From positions 372,001-436,000 of the forward strand of contig NZ_JAEACF010000001.1 of NCBI RefSeq assembly GCF_016401385.1: a stretch of 64,000 bases of DNA, in the 5' to 3' direction. Positions 18,848 to 27,094 of this stretch are shown piece by piece. Under the pieces are notes generated by a model, which saw only the letters and a list, made by a program, of their open reading frames with translations, did no database searches and was not told the origin of the DNA. This DNA comes from Fictibacillus halophilus. Its GTDB lineage: Bacteria; Bacillota; Bacilli; Bacillales; Fictibacillaceae. Within the stretch, counting starts at the first letter, position 1. Every line of letters begins with the position of its first letter. The translations under genes and the position numbers were made by a program.

Positions 18848-19294
18848 ATGGCTTTTGATTATGATCTTGATTTTGATAATATCGATTTTCGAAAATTTCC
18901 TGAAAAGTATCGTGTAGGACGTGGCGAGCAGGGAGTATTATTAGTGGAACCTTATAAGAGTGAAATCTTACCGCACTGGCGCTTTAAGACTCCAGAAGAA
19001 GCAGAAAAGTCTTCTAAGAAAATCTATGAACAGTTTCTAGAATATAAGAAAAACAAAGACTTTGTTGGAGCAGATATGGCGAGAAAGTTTCTTCAGATGG
19101 GATATACACGCGCAAGAAGGTACACGAACTATAAAGGAGGAAGGAAATACAATGAAGATGGTGAGGTAAATAAGAGGAAGATTGATCCTGTAAAAGCAAA
19201 GTCAGCGGCAATCTTTGAGGAGAAGTGGAAGTTGGCTCGAACGGATGAAGAATATTTGAAAATGAAAAAAGCACATCAAAAAGAATTTGGTTAA
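18848..19294 (+). CDS. DUF4385-family protein
   Basis: A 148-residue soluble basic protein. The N-terminal part (FDYDLDFDNIDFRKFPEKYR, then VGRGEQGVLLVEPYKSEILP) and the middle (FVGADMARKFLQMGYTRARRY) match what I know as the DUF4385 family, which has no assigned function. AAAAGGAGG precedes the ATG by 7-8 nt. It is a single-gene unit with its own terminator. Confidence 0.8.
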   Translation: MAFDYDLDFDNIDFRKFPEKYRVGRGEQGVLLVEPYKSEILPHWRFKTPEEAEKSSKKIYEQFLEYKKNKDFVGADMARKFLQMGYTRARRYTNYKGGRKYNEDGEVNKRKIDPVKAKSAAIFEEKWKLARTDEEYLKMKKAHQKEFG

Positions 19295-19327
19295 GCATCT
19301 CCTTTGAAAAAGGAGATGCATTTTTTT
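19295..19327 (+). terminator. intrinsic terminator after the DUF4385 gene
   Basis: A perfect stem GCATCTCCTTT with AAAGGAGATGC (19295-19319) and T7. Confidence 0.9.
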
Positions 19328-19358
19328 ATTAACGCCAGTATAACTCTGGTTCGTTCTT

Positions 19359-19736
19359 TTAAATGGTGACTACCTCGTTTTCAGAAACAAACTCTCCGAA
19401 AACTAACTTTTCAAGTGGGGCTACATGGGATATAAATTCGTCTAATCGTTCCTTCATCTCTAAATCCTGGTCGAATTCTTCCATCGTCATGCGTGCATGT
19501 TCTTCAGATTGAAAGCGGAGAAGGCCGATCCAAAGTTCTTCTCCTTCTTCAACTTGCAGTTTTTCTGAAATAGAAGAAAACCCATAATTTTTGGGTGAAG
19601 TGGACAATTTGAAAATCTGTTCTGTCACCCCTCCGTATTCTTGAAACTTTTTGTTGGATTTCGCGGATATTTCAAGAAATTTCTCTTTCACTTCAGGTTT
19701 TAATTTATAAAAATATACGAGTAAGTATGCCATCAT
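19359..19736 (-). CDS. dimeric alpha/beta-barrel-like hypothetical protein
   Basis: A 125-residue soluble protein. The alternation of strands and helices (YLLVYFYKLKPEVKEKFLEI, ELWIGLLRFQSEEHARMTME) suggests the ferredoxin-like dimeric barrel fold of DUF1428/antibiotic-monooxygenase-like proteins; I do not assign a family firmly. It is translated from the second cistron: its first ATG overlaps the stop of the hydrolase gene (ATGA), with GGAGG 5 nt before it. A second ATG directly follows. Confidence 0.7.
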   Translation of the reverse strand: MMAYLLVYFYKLKPEVKEKFLEISAKSNKKFQEYGGVTEQIFKLSTSPKNYGFSSISEKLQVEEGEELWIGLLRFQSEEHARMTMEEFDQDLEMKERLDEFISHVAPLEKLVFGEFVSENEVVTI

Positions 19737-20584
19737 TTAACCTCCGATTTATTTAGCCATTTAGATAGAACTAGATTGATCACAACGCTTGGTCTGTCCC
19801 AATGCAACAAGTGTGTCGTGTTTGGAACTACTTTTAGTTCACCGAGTGCGTTCTTTTTAAACGTATCAGCGGTCTGCAATCTGATTTCGGACAACCGCTC
19901 AGGAACGGTGGCAACAAGCAAAGTAATACCTGGCGGCAGAAGGTGATAAATATCTTCTGTTTCGTTCAGATGCATGCCGCGGATGATATAACGGGCTGTT
20001 TCACCTTTAGCATGCCAGCAAACTTTACCTTCTCTTTCGACACCAAGATCTTTAACAGCGACATCTTTTAACGATGACCACATCAAATAGTTTTCTTTTT
20101 CTGCTCGAAAAAAGTCATTCCATGAATCGAACACGTACTCATCAAAGTCTTTTTCATAATGATTCATTTCTTCTTCTAAAGAGGAAGACCATATACGCTT
20201 TGTTTGATAGCCGCCGTCAATTAAAATCGTATCCAAAACGTGTTCAGGATAACGAACCAAATAGTGAAGAGCTAGAAAGCTGCCCCAAGAGTGTGATAAG
20301 AAATAGAAATCGCTTACATTTAATTGCACTAACAAACCATTAAGCCATTCAACAAGTCTAGGCATCTCATAATCTCTAGAAGTGTCAAAGGGCTCAGTTC
20401 TCCCGTGACCTGGAGCATCGAACGCAATGATCTTAAAATCCTTCTGTAACTCCTCAGCTACTTCTAGAAAGCTAAGGCTCGTACTTCCTAATCCGTGTAA
20501 GCAAACAATGGTAGGATTATGAGCTTCACCCCATTCTGTAAGGTGTACTATTTTTTCTTTGTAGGTGATTAAAGACCTTCTCAT
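19733..20584 (-). CDS. alpha/beta hydrolase
   Basis: A 283-residue alpha/beta-hydrolase fold protein with oxyanion motif HGLGST, FDAPGHGRT, and nucleophile elbow SHSWGS; the catalytic His is probably in NTTHLLHWDRPS near the C-terminus. The substrate is unknown. The frame can be extended to an ATG at 20611, but ATG 20584 (MRRSLITYKEK) has AGGAG about 11 nt upstream while the longer start has none. Two-gene unit with the barrel protein. Confidence 0.8.
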   Translation of the reverse strand: MRRSLITYKEKIVHLTEWGEAHNPTIVCLHGLGSTSLSFLEVAEELQKDFKIIAFDAPGHGRTEPFDTSRDYEMPRLVEWLNGLLVQLNVSDFYFLSHSWGSFLALHYLVRYPEHVLDTILIDGGYQTKRIWSSSLEEEMNHYEKDFDEYVFDSWNDFFRAEKENYLMWSSLKDVAVKDLGVEREGKVCWHAKGETARYIIRGMHLNETEDIYHLLPPGITLLVATVPERLSEIRLQTADTFKKNALGELKVVPNTTHLLHWDRPSVVINLVLSKWLNKSEVK

Positions 20585-20767
20585 CGCTCTGCCAACTCCT
20601 GAATAATTCATAAAAATTCCGTTTCATTTCACTTAGTGAAGTTTTGTATCTTTCAATAGTATCATATTATTATAAAATCGTTTGAATAGTTTGAAAAGAA
20701 CCGAACGATAACGAACCATAAAATGGTAATATGGTAGTAGGAAGTAATATGTAAAGGGGGAGCGTTA

Positions 20768-21214
20768 ATGGATAGCAATCTATATGTAAAGAGAAGTTCG
20801 TATTTATTACTTGCTATATTTCCTGTATTGATGGTGGGTTATTACTTTGCAGTAAATCATGAAAATTTGTTCTTTCTATATGAATGGGCATTAATTGTGG
20901 TTGTACTTGGAGCTGGTTTCATATCTTTAATCGGTGCAATTAAAACAAAAGAAAAAGAAAAGTGGGTCTTGCTTTCAATATTAGCGTTTTGCGTTCAGTT
21001 CGCAGTTTTAGGGTTGTTTTTAGGTCCGTTGCATTATTATCCTATGTTTTATGTGTATTACGCAGCAACGATTCTAGCGATGACTGTTTTTGGAATCACG
21101 CTCTCTAAAGTGGATAACTATCGATTCATTTCTGTTGGCGTGATGATTATATCTGTGCTGCTTGCACTATACATGATTCTTTTACAATCGTTATGGGGGC
21201 AAGATCTAACGTAA
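20768..21214 (+). CDS. five-helix membrane protein of unknown function
   Basis: A 148-residue protein made almost wholly of five hydrophobic helices (about 12-30, 38-60, 68-88, 95-115, 120-142), with short loops. I recognise no family. AAAGGGGGAGC precedes the ATG. It is followed after 17 nt by a lipoprotein gene, so the two probably form an operon and may work together at the membrane. Confidence 0.7.
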   Translation: MDSNLYVKRSSYLLLAIFPVLMVGYYFAVNHENLFFLYEWALIVVVLGAGFISLIGAIKTKEKEKWVLLSILAFCVQFAVLGLFLGPLHYYPMFYVYYAATILAMTVFGITLSKVDNYRFISVGVMIISVLLALYMILLQSLWGQDLT

Positions 21215-21231
21215 AGAAAGCGGGGAATTGG

Positions 21232-21735
21232 ATGTTACCGTGTCTAAAGAGAATAACGGTGATCACTTGGAGTCTGCTTTTCTTATTAGCGGGATGTACT
21301 TCATTCCGCTCCTCTAATGAAGTGAAAGTGACTTCTGAAATGAATAAGTTGATTTCGGATTATATCATTCAACATTATGATGGAGTATATCCAAAAACGG
21401 ATAAACAGTTTGAAGTTCACAAGATCTATGGAGCGAAAGAAACTGGAGGAGAAACATCAGTCTATCTATATTCTTTGTTTTTGGGCTTTAACGAAGAAAC
21501 GAAGACTGAGGGGCAATCCGGTCATTCAGTTCCTGCCGTAATCAAACTCAAAAGTGAAGGCGGCAAGTATGTAATCTCACATTATAAGGAACCACGCGAT
21601 GGAGCTGACTTTAAACGATCCTTGTATAAGATCTTTCCGAGAAAATACGCAGGCAAAGCATTAGAAGACACGAAAAATTCTGCTGGTCTTCAGAAGGAAA
21701 TAAAACAGAAAGCAGAAGGGTGGCTAAGAAAATAG
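21232..21735 (+). CDS. lipoprotein of unknown function
   Basis: A 167-residue protein with a lipoprotein signal (about 23 residues, lipobox LLAGC). The mature part is hydrophilic, with a sequence reading like a small alpha/beta domain (YSLFLGFNEETK, VIKLKSEGGKYVISHYKEP). Upstream in-frame ATG 21193 lies inside the previous gene and has no ribosome site; ATG 21232 has GCGGGG before it. No named family is recognised. Confidence 0.72.
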   Translation: MLPCLKRITVITWSLLFLLAGCTSFRSSNEVKVTSEMNKLISDYIIQHYDGVYPKTDKQFEVHKIYGAKETGGETSVYLYSLFLGFNEETKTEGQSGHSVPAVIKLKSEGGKYVISHYKEPRDGADFKRSLYKIFPRKYAGKALEDTKNSAGLQKEIKQKAEGWLRK

Positions 21736-21768
21736 CACTATTTATGTTCACAAAACGTCCCAAGGAAA

Positions 21769-21811
21769 AGTGATTCAAATCACACATTCTCTTTTACCAT
21801 TCTTTTACGAT
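21769..21811 (+). promoter_or_regulatory. FNR-like site and -10 of the hmp promoter
   Basis: AGTGATTCAAATCACA at 21769-21784 fits the FNR consensus TGTGA-N6-TCACA with one mismatch and forms a perfect 14-bp dyad. A -10-like TACGAT lies at 21806-21811. The dyad centre is 41.5 bp before the start site predicted from that -10, the classical position for an FNR/CRP class II activator. Confidence 0.6.
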
Positions 21812-21844
21812 AAAGTTGTAAGAAGAATATAAGGGGGAATTGAC

Positions 21845-23056
21845 ATGTTACAACAAAGAACCATTGAAATTATTAAGTCAACCGTATCTGTTTTAGAAGT
21901 ACACGGAGAAGCGATTACTTCCCGTTTTTATGAAATGCTGTTTCAGAAGCATCCAGAGCTTTTGAATATCTTTAACCATGCAAACCAGAAAAAAGGACGT
22001 CAGCAAGCTGCATTAGCAAACGCAGTATACGCAGCAGCAGCTAATATTGATAAACTTGAAACCATCATTCCGGTCGTAAAAGGAATCGCCCATAAACATC
22101 GTAGTCTAGGCGTGAAGCCAGAGCACTACCCTGTGGTCGGTGAAAACCTGCTTCTTGCTATTAAAGATGTGCTAGGCGATGCTGCCACTGATGAAATCAT
22201 CAATGCTTGGGCGGAAGCGTATGGGGTGATCGCTGATGTCTTTATTGGTATTGAACGTAACATGTATGAGGATGCGGGTTGGGAAGGTTTTAGACCTTTT
22301 GTAGTAGCACGTAAAGTAGAAGAAAGCTCTGTAATAACGTCCTTCTATTTAAAACCGCAAGATGAAAAGCCGCTTGCGAAATTTAAGCCCGGCCAATATG
22401 TGAGTGTCAAAATGGATATACCAGGTCAGGAAAACACACATATTAGACAGTATAGCTTGTCTGATGCTCCAGGGAAAAGCAGCTATCGCATCTCTGTAAA
22501 AAAAGAAAGCGGTAGAAATGCAGTAGACGGAATGGTTTCCGTTTATTTGCATGAGAATGTAAAAGAAGGAGACATCCTTTATCTGAGCGCTCCAGCAGGT
22601 GATTTTTATTTAGATACAACCAGTGAAAAGCACGTAGTACTTATTAGTGGTGGTGTAGGTTTAACTCCTATGGTGAGTATGCTGAAAACTGTAGCAAGTG
22701 AACAGCCAGAACGAAAAATCACATTTGTTCATGCTGCAATCAACGGCCAAGCACATGCTTTAAGGATAGAAGTTAAAGAAATTGCACAAGCTTCAGAACA
22801 TATCACTACACATTTTGTGTATGAAAGTCCTTTAGACGATGATCTAGACTATACAAAGACTGGTTACGTCGATCAAGCTTGGTTGAAGGAAATTTTACCT
22901 TTAAAAGATGATGCAGAATACTATTTTTGTGGTCCGATTCCATTTATGCAGGTGATAAATACAGCTCTTCAAGAGTTGAATGTACCAAAAGAAAACATTC
23001 ATTTTGAGTTCTTTGGTCCAGCCTCTGATCTGGAGAAGAAAAGTATCAAGGCGTAA
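21845..23056 (+). CDS. hmp: flavohemoprotein (nitric oxide dioxygenase)
   Basis: A 403-residue flavohemoglobin that oxidises NO to nitrate. The globin domain (1-140) carries the proximal His in AHKHRSLGVKPEHY; the FAD domain has RQYSLSD; the NAD domain has GGVGLTPMVSML and ends with CGPIPFM and FEFFGP. Length and order are standard. GGGGG precedes the ATG. The promoter has an FNR-like site (21769-21784), consistent with induction when oxygen is low; in B. subtilis hmp is controlled by ResDE and NsrR. Confidence 0.95.
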   Translation: MLQQRTIEIIKSTVSVLEVHGEAITSRFYEMLFQKHPELLNIFNHANQKKGRQQAALANAVYAAAANIDKLETIIPVVKGIAHKHRSLGVKPEHYPVVGENLLLAIKDVLGDAATDEIINAWAEAYGVIADVFIGIERNMYEDAGWEGFRPFVVARKVEESSVITSFYLKPQDEKPLAKFKPGQYVSVKMDIPGQENTHIRQYSLSDAPGKSSYRISVKKESGRNAVDGMVSVYLHENVKEGDILYLSAPAGDFYLDTTSEKHVVLISGGVGLTPMVSMLKTVASEQPERKITFVHAAINGQAHALRIEVKEIAQASEHITTHFVYESPLDDDLDYTKTGYVDQAWLKEILPLKDDAEYYFCGPIPFMQVINTALQELNVPKENIHFEFFGPASDLEKKSIKA

Positions 23057-23062
23057 AGAAGC

Positions 23063-23101
23063 AAAACACCTTCCTTAACATGAACGAGGAAGGTGTTTTG
23101 T
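23063..23101. terminator. bidirectional terminator between hmp and the convergent gene
   Basis: A 13-bp perfect stem (23063-23075 with 23087-23099), with T run on one side and A run on the other. Confidence 0.9.
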
Positions 23102-23430
23102 TATTTAGACGAAGGAAGGTGGAAGCTTTGTATCATTGATTTTCGTTTAACTAGGAGGAGAATCAACAAGGAAACTAGACTTATTGAAATAATCCAGGCC
23201 CCTAAAAAGATACCACCGATTGTGAATGCTCTAGAGATTCTTACAGAAAAGAAAATCCACCCCACAATGCCAACTGTACCGATACATAAGTTTAGCATCA
23301 AACTGACAAAGAAGTGGGGAAGCACCATACCCGTATGTGATACCGTAAACTTTGCGTACTTGTAGCTGATCGGTAATCCGAGTAGAAGAAACAATGTATA
23401 GAAAATCACATTAAGGTCTGCTTCACTCAA
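23101..23430 (-). CDS. small four-helix membrane protein
   Basis: A 109-residue hydrophobic protein with three to four helices (about 5-22, 32-57, 65-95). No family is recognised. The frame can start at GTG 23439, but AAAGGAG would then touch the start codon; TTG 23430 has the site 8 nt upstream and is preferred. It lies alone between two terminators. Confidence 0.65.
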   Translation of the reverse strand: MSEADLNVIFYTLFLLLGLPISYKYAKFTVSHTGMVLPHFFVSLMLNLCIGTVGIVGWIFFSVRISRAFTIGGIFLGAWIISISLVSLLILLLVKRKSMIQSFHLPSSK

Positions 23431-23501
23431 GTGGTTCACTCCTTTTTATGTCGTAATATTCCTTTATTCAAAACGAACGAAATACATACCAAATGATAAA
23501 A

Positions 23502-23540
23502 GACTCGATAAGGTCAATCTTTGCCTCATCGAGTCATTCT
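23502..23540 (-). terminator. terminator of the orphan ABC permease operon
   Basis: GACTCGAT (23502-23509) pairs with ATCGAGTC (23528-23535), with additional AGG/CCT pairing and a TTTT tail in the minus direction. Confidence 0.75.
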
Positions 23541-23546
23541 TATTCA

Positions 23547-24575
23547 TTAATTGTCAGTTCCTGTCTTCATAATCCTATCAAACTGTTCTTGAGACAATTT
23601 CTTAACTTGCACAGGAGCCTTTACCTTTCTTACTTTTCGGCTTCTTTTCGTGTAAGCACCTTTTGCAAGGTATTGACGTTTCATTGCTTCAACCATAAAG
23701 TTCAACGCGAGAATGGTTATGGCGAATCCCGCGAGTGGAGCAAATACGATCCACCGATCACCACGAATTTGATAGTAGTTGGCACCGATCATGCTGGACC
23801 ATTCGTTGATCATAGCAACTGGCACGGTATTATTTTCTAACGGATCGAGTGTAACAAAGTCAGTTCCACCAATAAAAACTTGTAAAATGCCAAGATGGGC
23901 TGCAAGTAAAAGCGTTGCGATTAGCTGCTGGCTGTATAGGATGCTTAATCGCGGTTTTAAATATGGTAATACGTGTTTACGAAGCTTGTGAATTCTGCCT
24001 CCTCCTAGCACTTTAACGGAAGAGATAAATTCATTCTCTAGAAATTTGGATGTTTCGTTGGCTACCGTTACCATCACGGTAGGGACAGCGATTAATATGA
24101 GAATCAGCATTGCAAAAATAGTTTGTTGATCTTTCGGAACAGACCAAGTGAAAATCTGAAGAACAGGATATATGAGCAAATAAGCAACAATGGTAGCAGG
24201 TGCATAATAAAAAGATTCAAAGAGTTTGCTTGAAATCCGAAGAACAGGTTTTGGCAGCTGACTCAAGATTAATCCCAATAGCGTTCCGAAGAAAAGACGA
24301 GCGAACGCGATTAAGAAGGCAAATCCTAATGTATACTTTGCTCCATCGACCACCTTGTGTAATATGCTGACACCAAATCGATCTGTACCAAAAGGCATTT
24401 CTTTAAAAGGAGCGAGAGGGGCTGAATCAATGGGCTGCTTTTGTTCATCAAATCGAATTTGCATCACTGGCTGTTTTTCATTGGGTACAAAATGTGAATA
24501 GATGATGCTTCCGAGAAACAAAGATACAATAATTATAAAACCACTTAAAAATAACGGACTTCTCCATACAGACAT
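23547..24575 (-). CDS. peptide-type ABC transporter permease (OppC/DppC-like)
   Basis: A 342-residue inner-membrane permease. An N-terminal helix is followed by an external region with FGTDRFGVSILHKVV, the OppC-family signature, and then the transmembrane core with an EAA-like loop (EFISSVKVLGGGRIHKLRKHVLP). The C-terminus is Lys/Arg-rich. It starts 1 nt after the stop of the companion permease gene. No ATPase or binding-protein gene lies near, so partners must be encoded elsewhere. The sequence departs noticeably from standard OppC. Confidence 0.78.
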   Translation of the reverse strand: MSVWRSPLFLSGFIIIVSLFLGSIIYSHFVPNEKQPVMQIRFDEQKQPIDSAPLAPFKEMPFGTDRFGVSILHKVVDGAKYTLGFAFLIAFARLFFGTLLGLILSQLPKPVLRISSKLFESFYYAPATIVAYLLIYPVLQIFTWSVPKDQQTIFAMLILILIAVPTVMVTVANETSKFLENEFISSVKVLGGGRIHKLRKHVLPYLKPRLSILYSQQLIATLLLAAHLGILQVFIGGTDFVTLDPLENNTVPVAMINEWSSMIGANYYQIRGDRWIVFAPLAGFAITILALNFMVEAMKRQYLAKGAYTKRSRKVRKVKAPVQVKKLSQEQFDRIMKTGTDN

Positions 24576-24576
24576 C

Positions 24577-25530
24577 TTACGCTACCTCCTCATCATTACG
24601 TCCTAGCTTATACTCCAGAATGTAGGAGGAAAGTGTAAATAATAAATAAAATGGAACGAACATGAGTAAAACGCTCACTGTAATGACATCCGGCGTCGTA
24701 GGTCCATTATCGAGCATAAAATCAGTGATACCGGGAATTGCCATAATTGTCTCTACCATAAAGAGTGTAGAGATTAATAACCAATAGACGTTCTTTGAAT
24801 AATAAAACAGACTCAAAAGTGAATTTCTTAACATGTGAATATAAAGGACTAGCGCATATCGTATTCCTTTTGCGCGTGCAAATTCTACATACGTTTTTGA
24901 ATCTTCATCATCAAGTAAAAACAGCAACGTTCTAATTAAGAAAAGGGTTGGCAGAATGCTCAAACAAAAGATCGGTAGAAAATAGCTAGGATTTTGATCA
25001 CTATGTACGATTGGGAATAAAAGGTTTCCCGTATTTCTAACATACAAAATCATACTATATTGAATGATTACGACTATAAAAATATCAGGTAAGGACTCGA
25101 GTGAAAAGAATAAGAAGCGAATTCCTTTTTGAATGCGGTCAGGTAAAATCTTGATGATCAAAGCTAGTATGATCGATGAAGCTATGGCTAGAAAGAATGC
25201 ACCTAATACTAGTTTTATAGAGTATAAATAAGGTTTTAAAATGGTTGGGAATAATAACTTCTCCTGTTGATATTCATAAAAAGTCACGTTTGAAAACGTT
25301 ATAAGGTTCAGGAACAAATCCCATATCTTATCAAGATAAGGTTCGAAAAATAATCCTAAATCCTGGTTTAAAAAAAGTGCATTTGTGAGTGCCCCAGATT
25401 CTAACAAACGAGCTACAGCTTCTATACCCTGAACATTGCTGAAGAAAAGGTAAGGAAGTGCACCAATGAAAAAAACACCTACGATCGGCATCAGAAAATA
25501 AACAATGCGCCGAAGGACAAGTAAATACAT
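24577..25530 (-). CDS. peptide-type ABC transporter permease (OppB/DppB-like)
   Basis: A 317-residue permease with one N-terminal helix, a long external segment and a C-terminal core containing an EAA-like loop (TYVEFARAKGIRYALVLYIHML) and MVETIMAIPGI, all in OppB order. It is the first gene of a two-gene unit with an OppC-like gene. GGGGGAAAATTTC precedes the ATG. The external loop is longer and less conserved than in dipeptide permeases, so the ligand cannot be told. Confidence 0.78.
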   Translation of the reverse strand: MYLLVLRRIVYFLMPIVGVFFIGALPYLFFSNVQGIEAVARLLESGALTNALFLNQDLGLFFEPYLDKIWDLFLNLITFSNVTFYEYQQEKLLFPTILKPYLYSIKLVLGAFFLAIASSIILALIIKILPDRIQKGIRFLFFSLESLPDIFIVVIIQYSMILYVRNTGNLLFPIVHSDQNPSYFLPIFCLSILPTLFLIRTLLFLLDDEDSKTYVEFARAKGIRYALVLYIHMLRNSLLSLFYYSKNVYWLLISTLFMVETIMAIPGITDFMLDNGPTTPDVITVSVLLMFVPFYLLFTLSSYILEYKLGRNDEEVA

Positions 25531-25623
25531 GAAATTTTCCCCCTAAATCTCTCTATTTCTTTTTATCTAATAAAGTTAACTATAATTATTCGACATAATC
25601 CATTATTTTCCTCTGCTTAAAAT

Positions 25624-25647
25624 AAAAAAAGCTCCCATTTAGGGAAC
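25624..25647 (-). terminator. terminator of the DinB/hydrolase operon
   Basis: A short stem GCTCCC with GGGAAC (one G-T pair) and a 5-base loop, followed by T7 on the minus strand. Confidence 0.65.
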
Positions 25648-25648
25648 A

Positions 25649-26164
25649 TTATTTTAGTATGCTTAAGAACCTTTTCCATGGACCAACTTCAAAACTATAA
25701 CGTTTAGCTAGAACCCTAGTAATCTGATTGATATGGGTAAGATCATGAACGGCCCACGTTGATAGTAATTGCTGAAGAGTGACGGAGCCAAACTCGGGAT
25801 GTAGTCCAGTTTTATTTAAATCAAAGGTACTAAGTTTAAAAGCACCTAATTGGTATAAGCTTTGTTGTCTACTCTGCTTAAATTCACGGAGTAGCTCTTC
25901 CATTTCTGTTTCTTTTCCTAAGTGGGAGAATCGATCAAAGAGAGGAAGGGGTTCATTCTCATTGTTTGAAAGAATGCTGCTGATTCTTGGAATCCAATTA
26001 TTCTTTTCGCATTCGATCAGGTGAGCGACAACTTCAAGAGAATTCCACGAATTACCGCCCTCATTGCCTCTTAACCATTCATGAGAGAGCCCTGATAACA
26101 AGTGAGTTAAAACGGTAGGTGTACGTTCTAGAATTTCGAGAGCTTCACTTTGTTTAAAGTTCAT
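25649..26164 (-). CDS. DinB-family protein
   Basis: A 171-residue four-helix-bundle protein of the DinB superfamily. Likely metal His residues occur in VVAHLIECEKNNW and WAVHDLTHINQITR, the standard two positions. It overlaps the preceding hydrolase gene by 4 nt (ATGA), so the two are translated together. The substrate is unknown. Confidence 0.82.
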   Translation of the reverse strand: MNFKQSEALEILERTPTVLTHLLSGLSHEWLRGNEGGNSWNSLEVVAHLIECEKNNWIPRISSILSNNENEPLPLFDRFSHLGKETEMEELLREFKQSRQQSLYQLGAFKLSTFDLNKTGLHPEFGSVTLQQLLSTWAVHDLTHINQITRVLAKRYSFEVGPWKRFLSILK

Positions 26165-26832
26165 GTTCTTAATACTCCGTTCTTCAAGGAGATAAAGTTA
26201 TCCAATCTTTTTATAACACTTTTAACCGTATCAATGGACTTTATGATATCGTTGTCCACTTCGAGTGCATGGTTTGCACCCACAGGAATTATACACTCTA
26301 TTGAGGAGTTAAGTAGTATTTGATTCATCTTTTCTAAGTCATAAAAGGGATCTTTATCACCGATTATGCAGAGTCCCTGTTGTTTACACGTTCTAATAGT
26401 TTGAAAAACAGGTTCATCTATTAAACGGGGTGTTAACCATATAGCTTTTGTGTTAAGGAAAGGCAAAAGCTCTAAAACAGTAGGCATCGCCATCGTGCCA
26501 AAGGATTTTCCTAACACGTAATAACAGTTGTAGTTCGTCTGATCAAGCACTTCATGTAAAACAGCGGAAACATCTTTAATAAGTGCTGAGGTTAGCTCTT
26601 CAAAGCTAAAGTCTTCGTAATCTGCTGAGTAATAAGGGTAATTCACATGCAATACATCATATTCTTTATTTAAAAAAGCACCTGAAGAAAAATGAAACAA
26701 TGGTGATTTAACGGTGTAACCTATACCAGGAAGCATGATTGCCAAACCTTTAGGCTGATCTGTTTTACTTTGTATCACGTAAGGAATTTTAATCTGTTTA
26801 TAGCAGGTAACAGATTTAGATTTATTCTTCAT
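26161..26832 (-). CDS. alpha/beta hydrolase
   Basis: A 223-residue alpha/beta-hydrolase fold protein with oxyanion region MLPGIGYT, nucleophile elbow GKSFGT (Lys at the second position), acid in GDKDPFY and His in GANHALEV. The layout fits the small BioH/YqiA-like dienelactone-hydrolase group; the substrate is unknown. It is the first gene of a two-gene unit with a DinB-family gene. Confidence 0.75.
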   Translation of the reverse strand: MKNKSKSVTCYKQIKIPYVIQSKTDQPKGLAIMLPGIGYTVKSPLFHFSSGAFLNKEYDVLHVNYPYYSADYEDFSFEELTSALIKDVSAVLHEVLDQTNYNCYYVLGKSFGTMAMPTVLELLPFLNTKAIWLTPRLIDEPVFQTIRTCKQQGLCIIGDKDPFYDLEKMNQILLNSSIECIIPVGANHALEVDNDIIKSIDTVKSVIKRLDNFISLKNGVLRT

Positions 26833-26968
26833 TTTTGCAACCCCTAACTCTATTAAAAAGTATGTAATGTATTCTTCTCCTCTATATGTCGTTATCCTTT
26901 ATTTCCCTGATATGGTGGACTGATTTCCTGTTATTATCAGTTTTCTCCTACCTTTATACCGTTTATTA

Positions 26969-26982
26969 TGAAAGCGTATACA
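26969..26982 (+). promoter_or_regulatory. candidate CcpA cre site before the glucanase gene
   Basis: TGAAAGCGTATACA matches the cre consensus TGWNANCGNTNWCA at all but one position. It lies about 113 bp before the start codon of the secreted glucanase gene and upstream of its operator. Confidence 0.45.
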
Positions 26983-27033
26983 ACCATTGACGCAAAAGGC
27001 TTTATACTCCTTATTTATTTCGTTCAAACGTGC

Positions 27034-27058
27034 TAAACTATTAGTGAAACGTTTCGAT
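27034..27058 (+). promoter_or_regulatory. -10 and LacI-type operator of the glucanase gene
   Basis: TGAAACGTTTCGAT at 27045-27058 is identical to the operators before the transporter and GH94 genes. It directly follows a -10-like TAAACT (27034-27039), so a bound repressor would cover the transcription start. Confidence 0.75.
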
Positions 27059-27094
27059 TTACTGATTTTAAATAAGGAGAGGAGCAACACATCA

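Noticed and set aside
23093..23365. Plus-strand 90-codon frame after hmp
   Set aside because: It is antisense to the membrane protein gene, which has its own ribosome site and hydrophobic helices, and it starts within a terminator.
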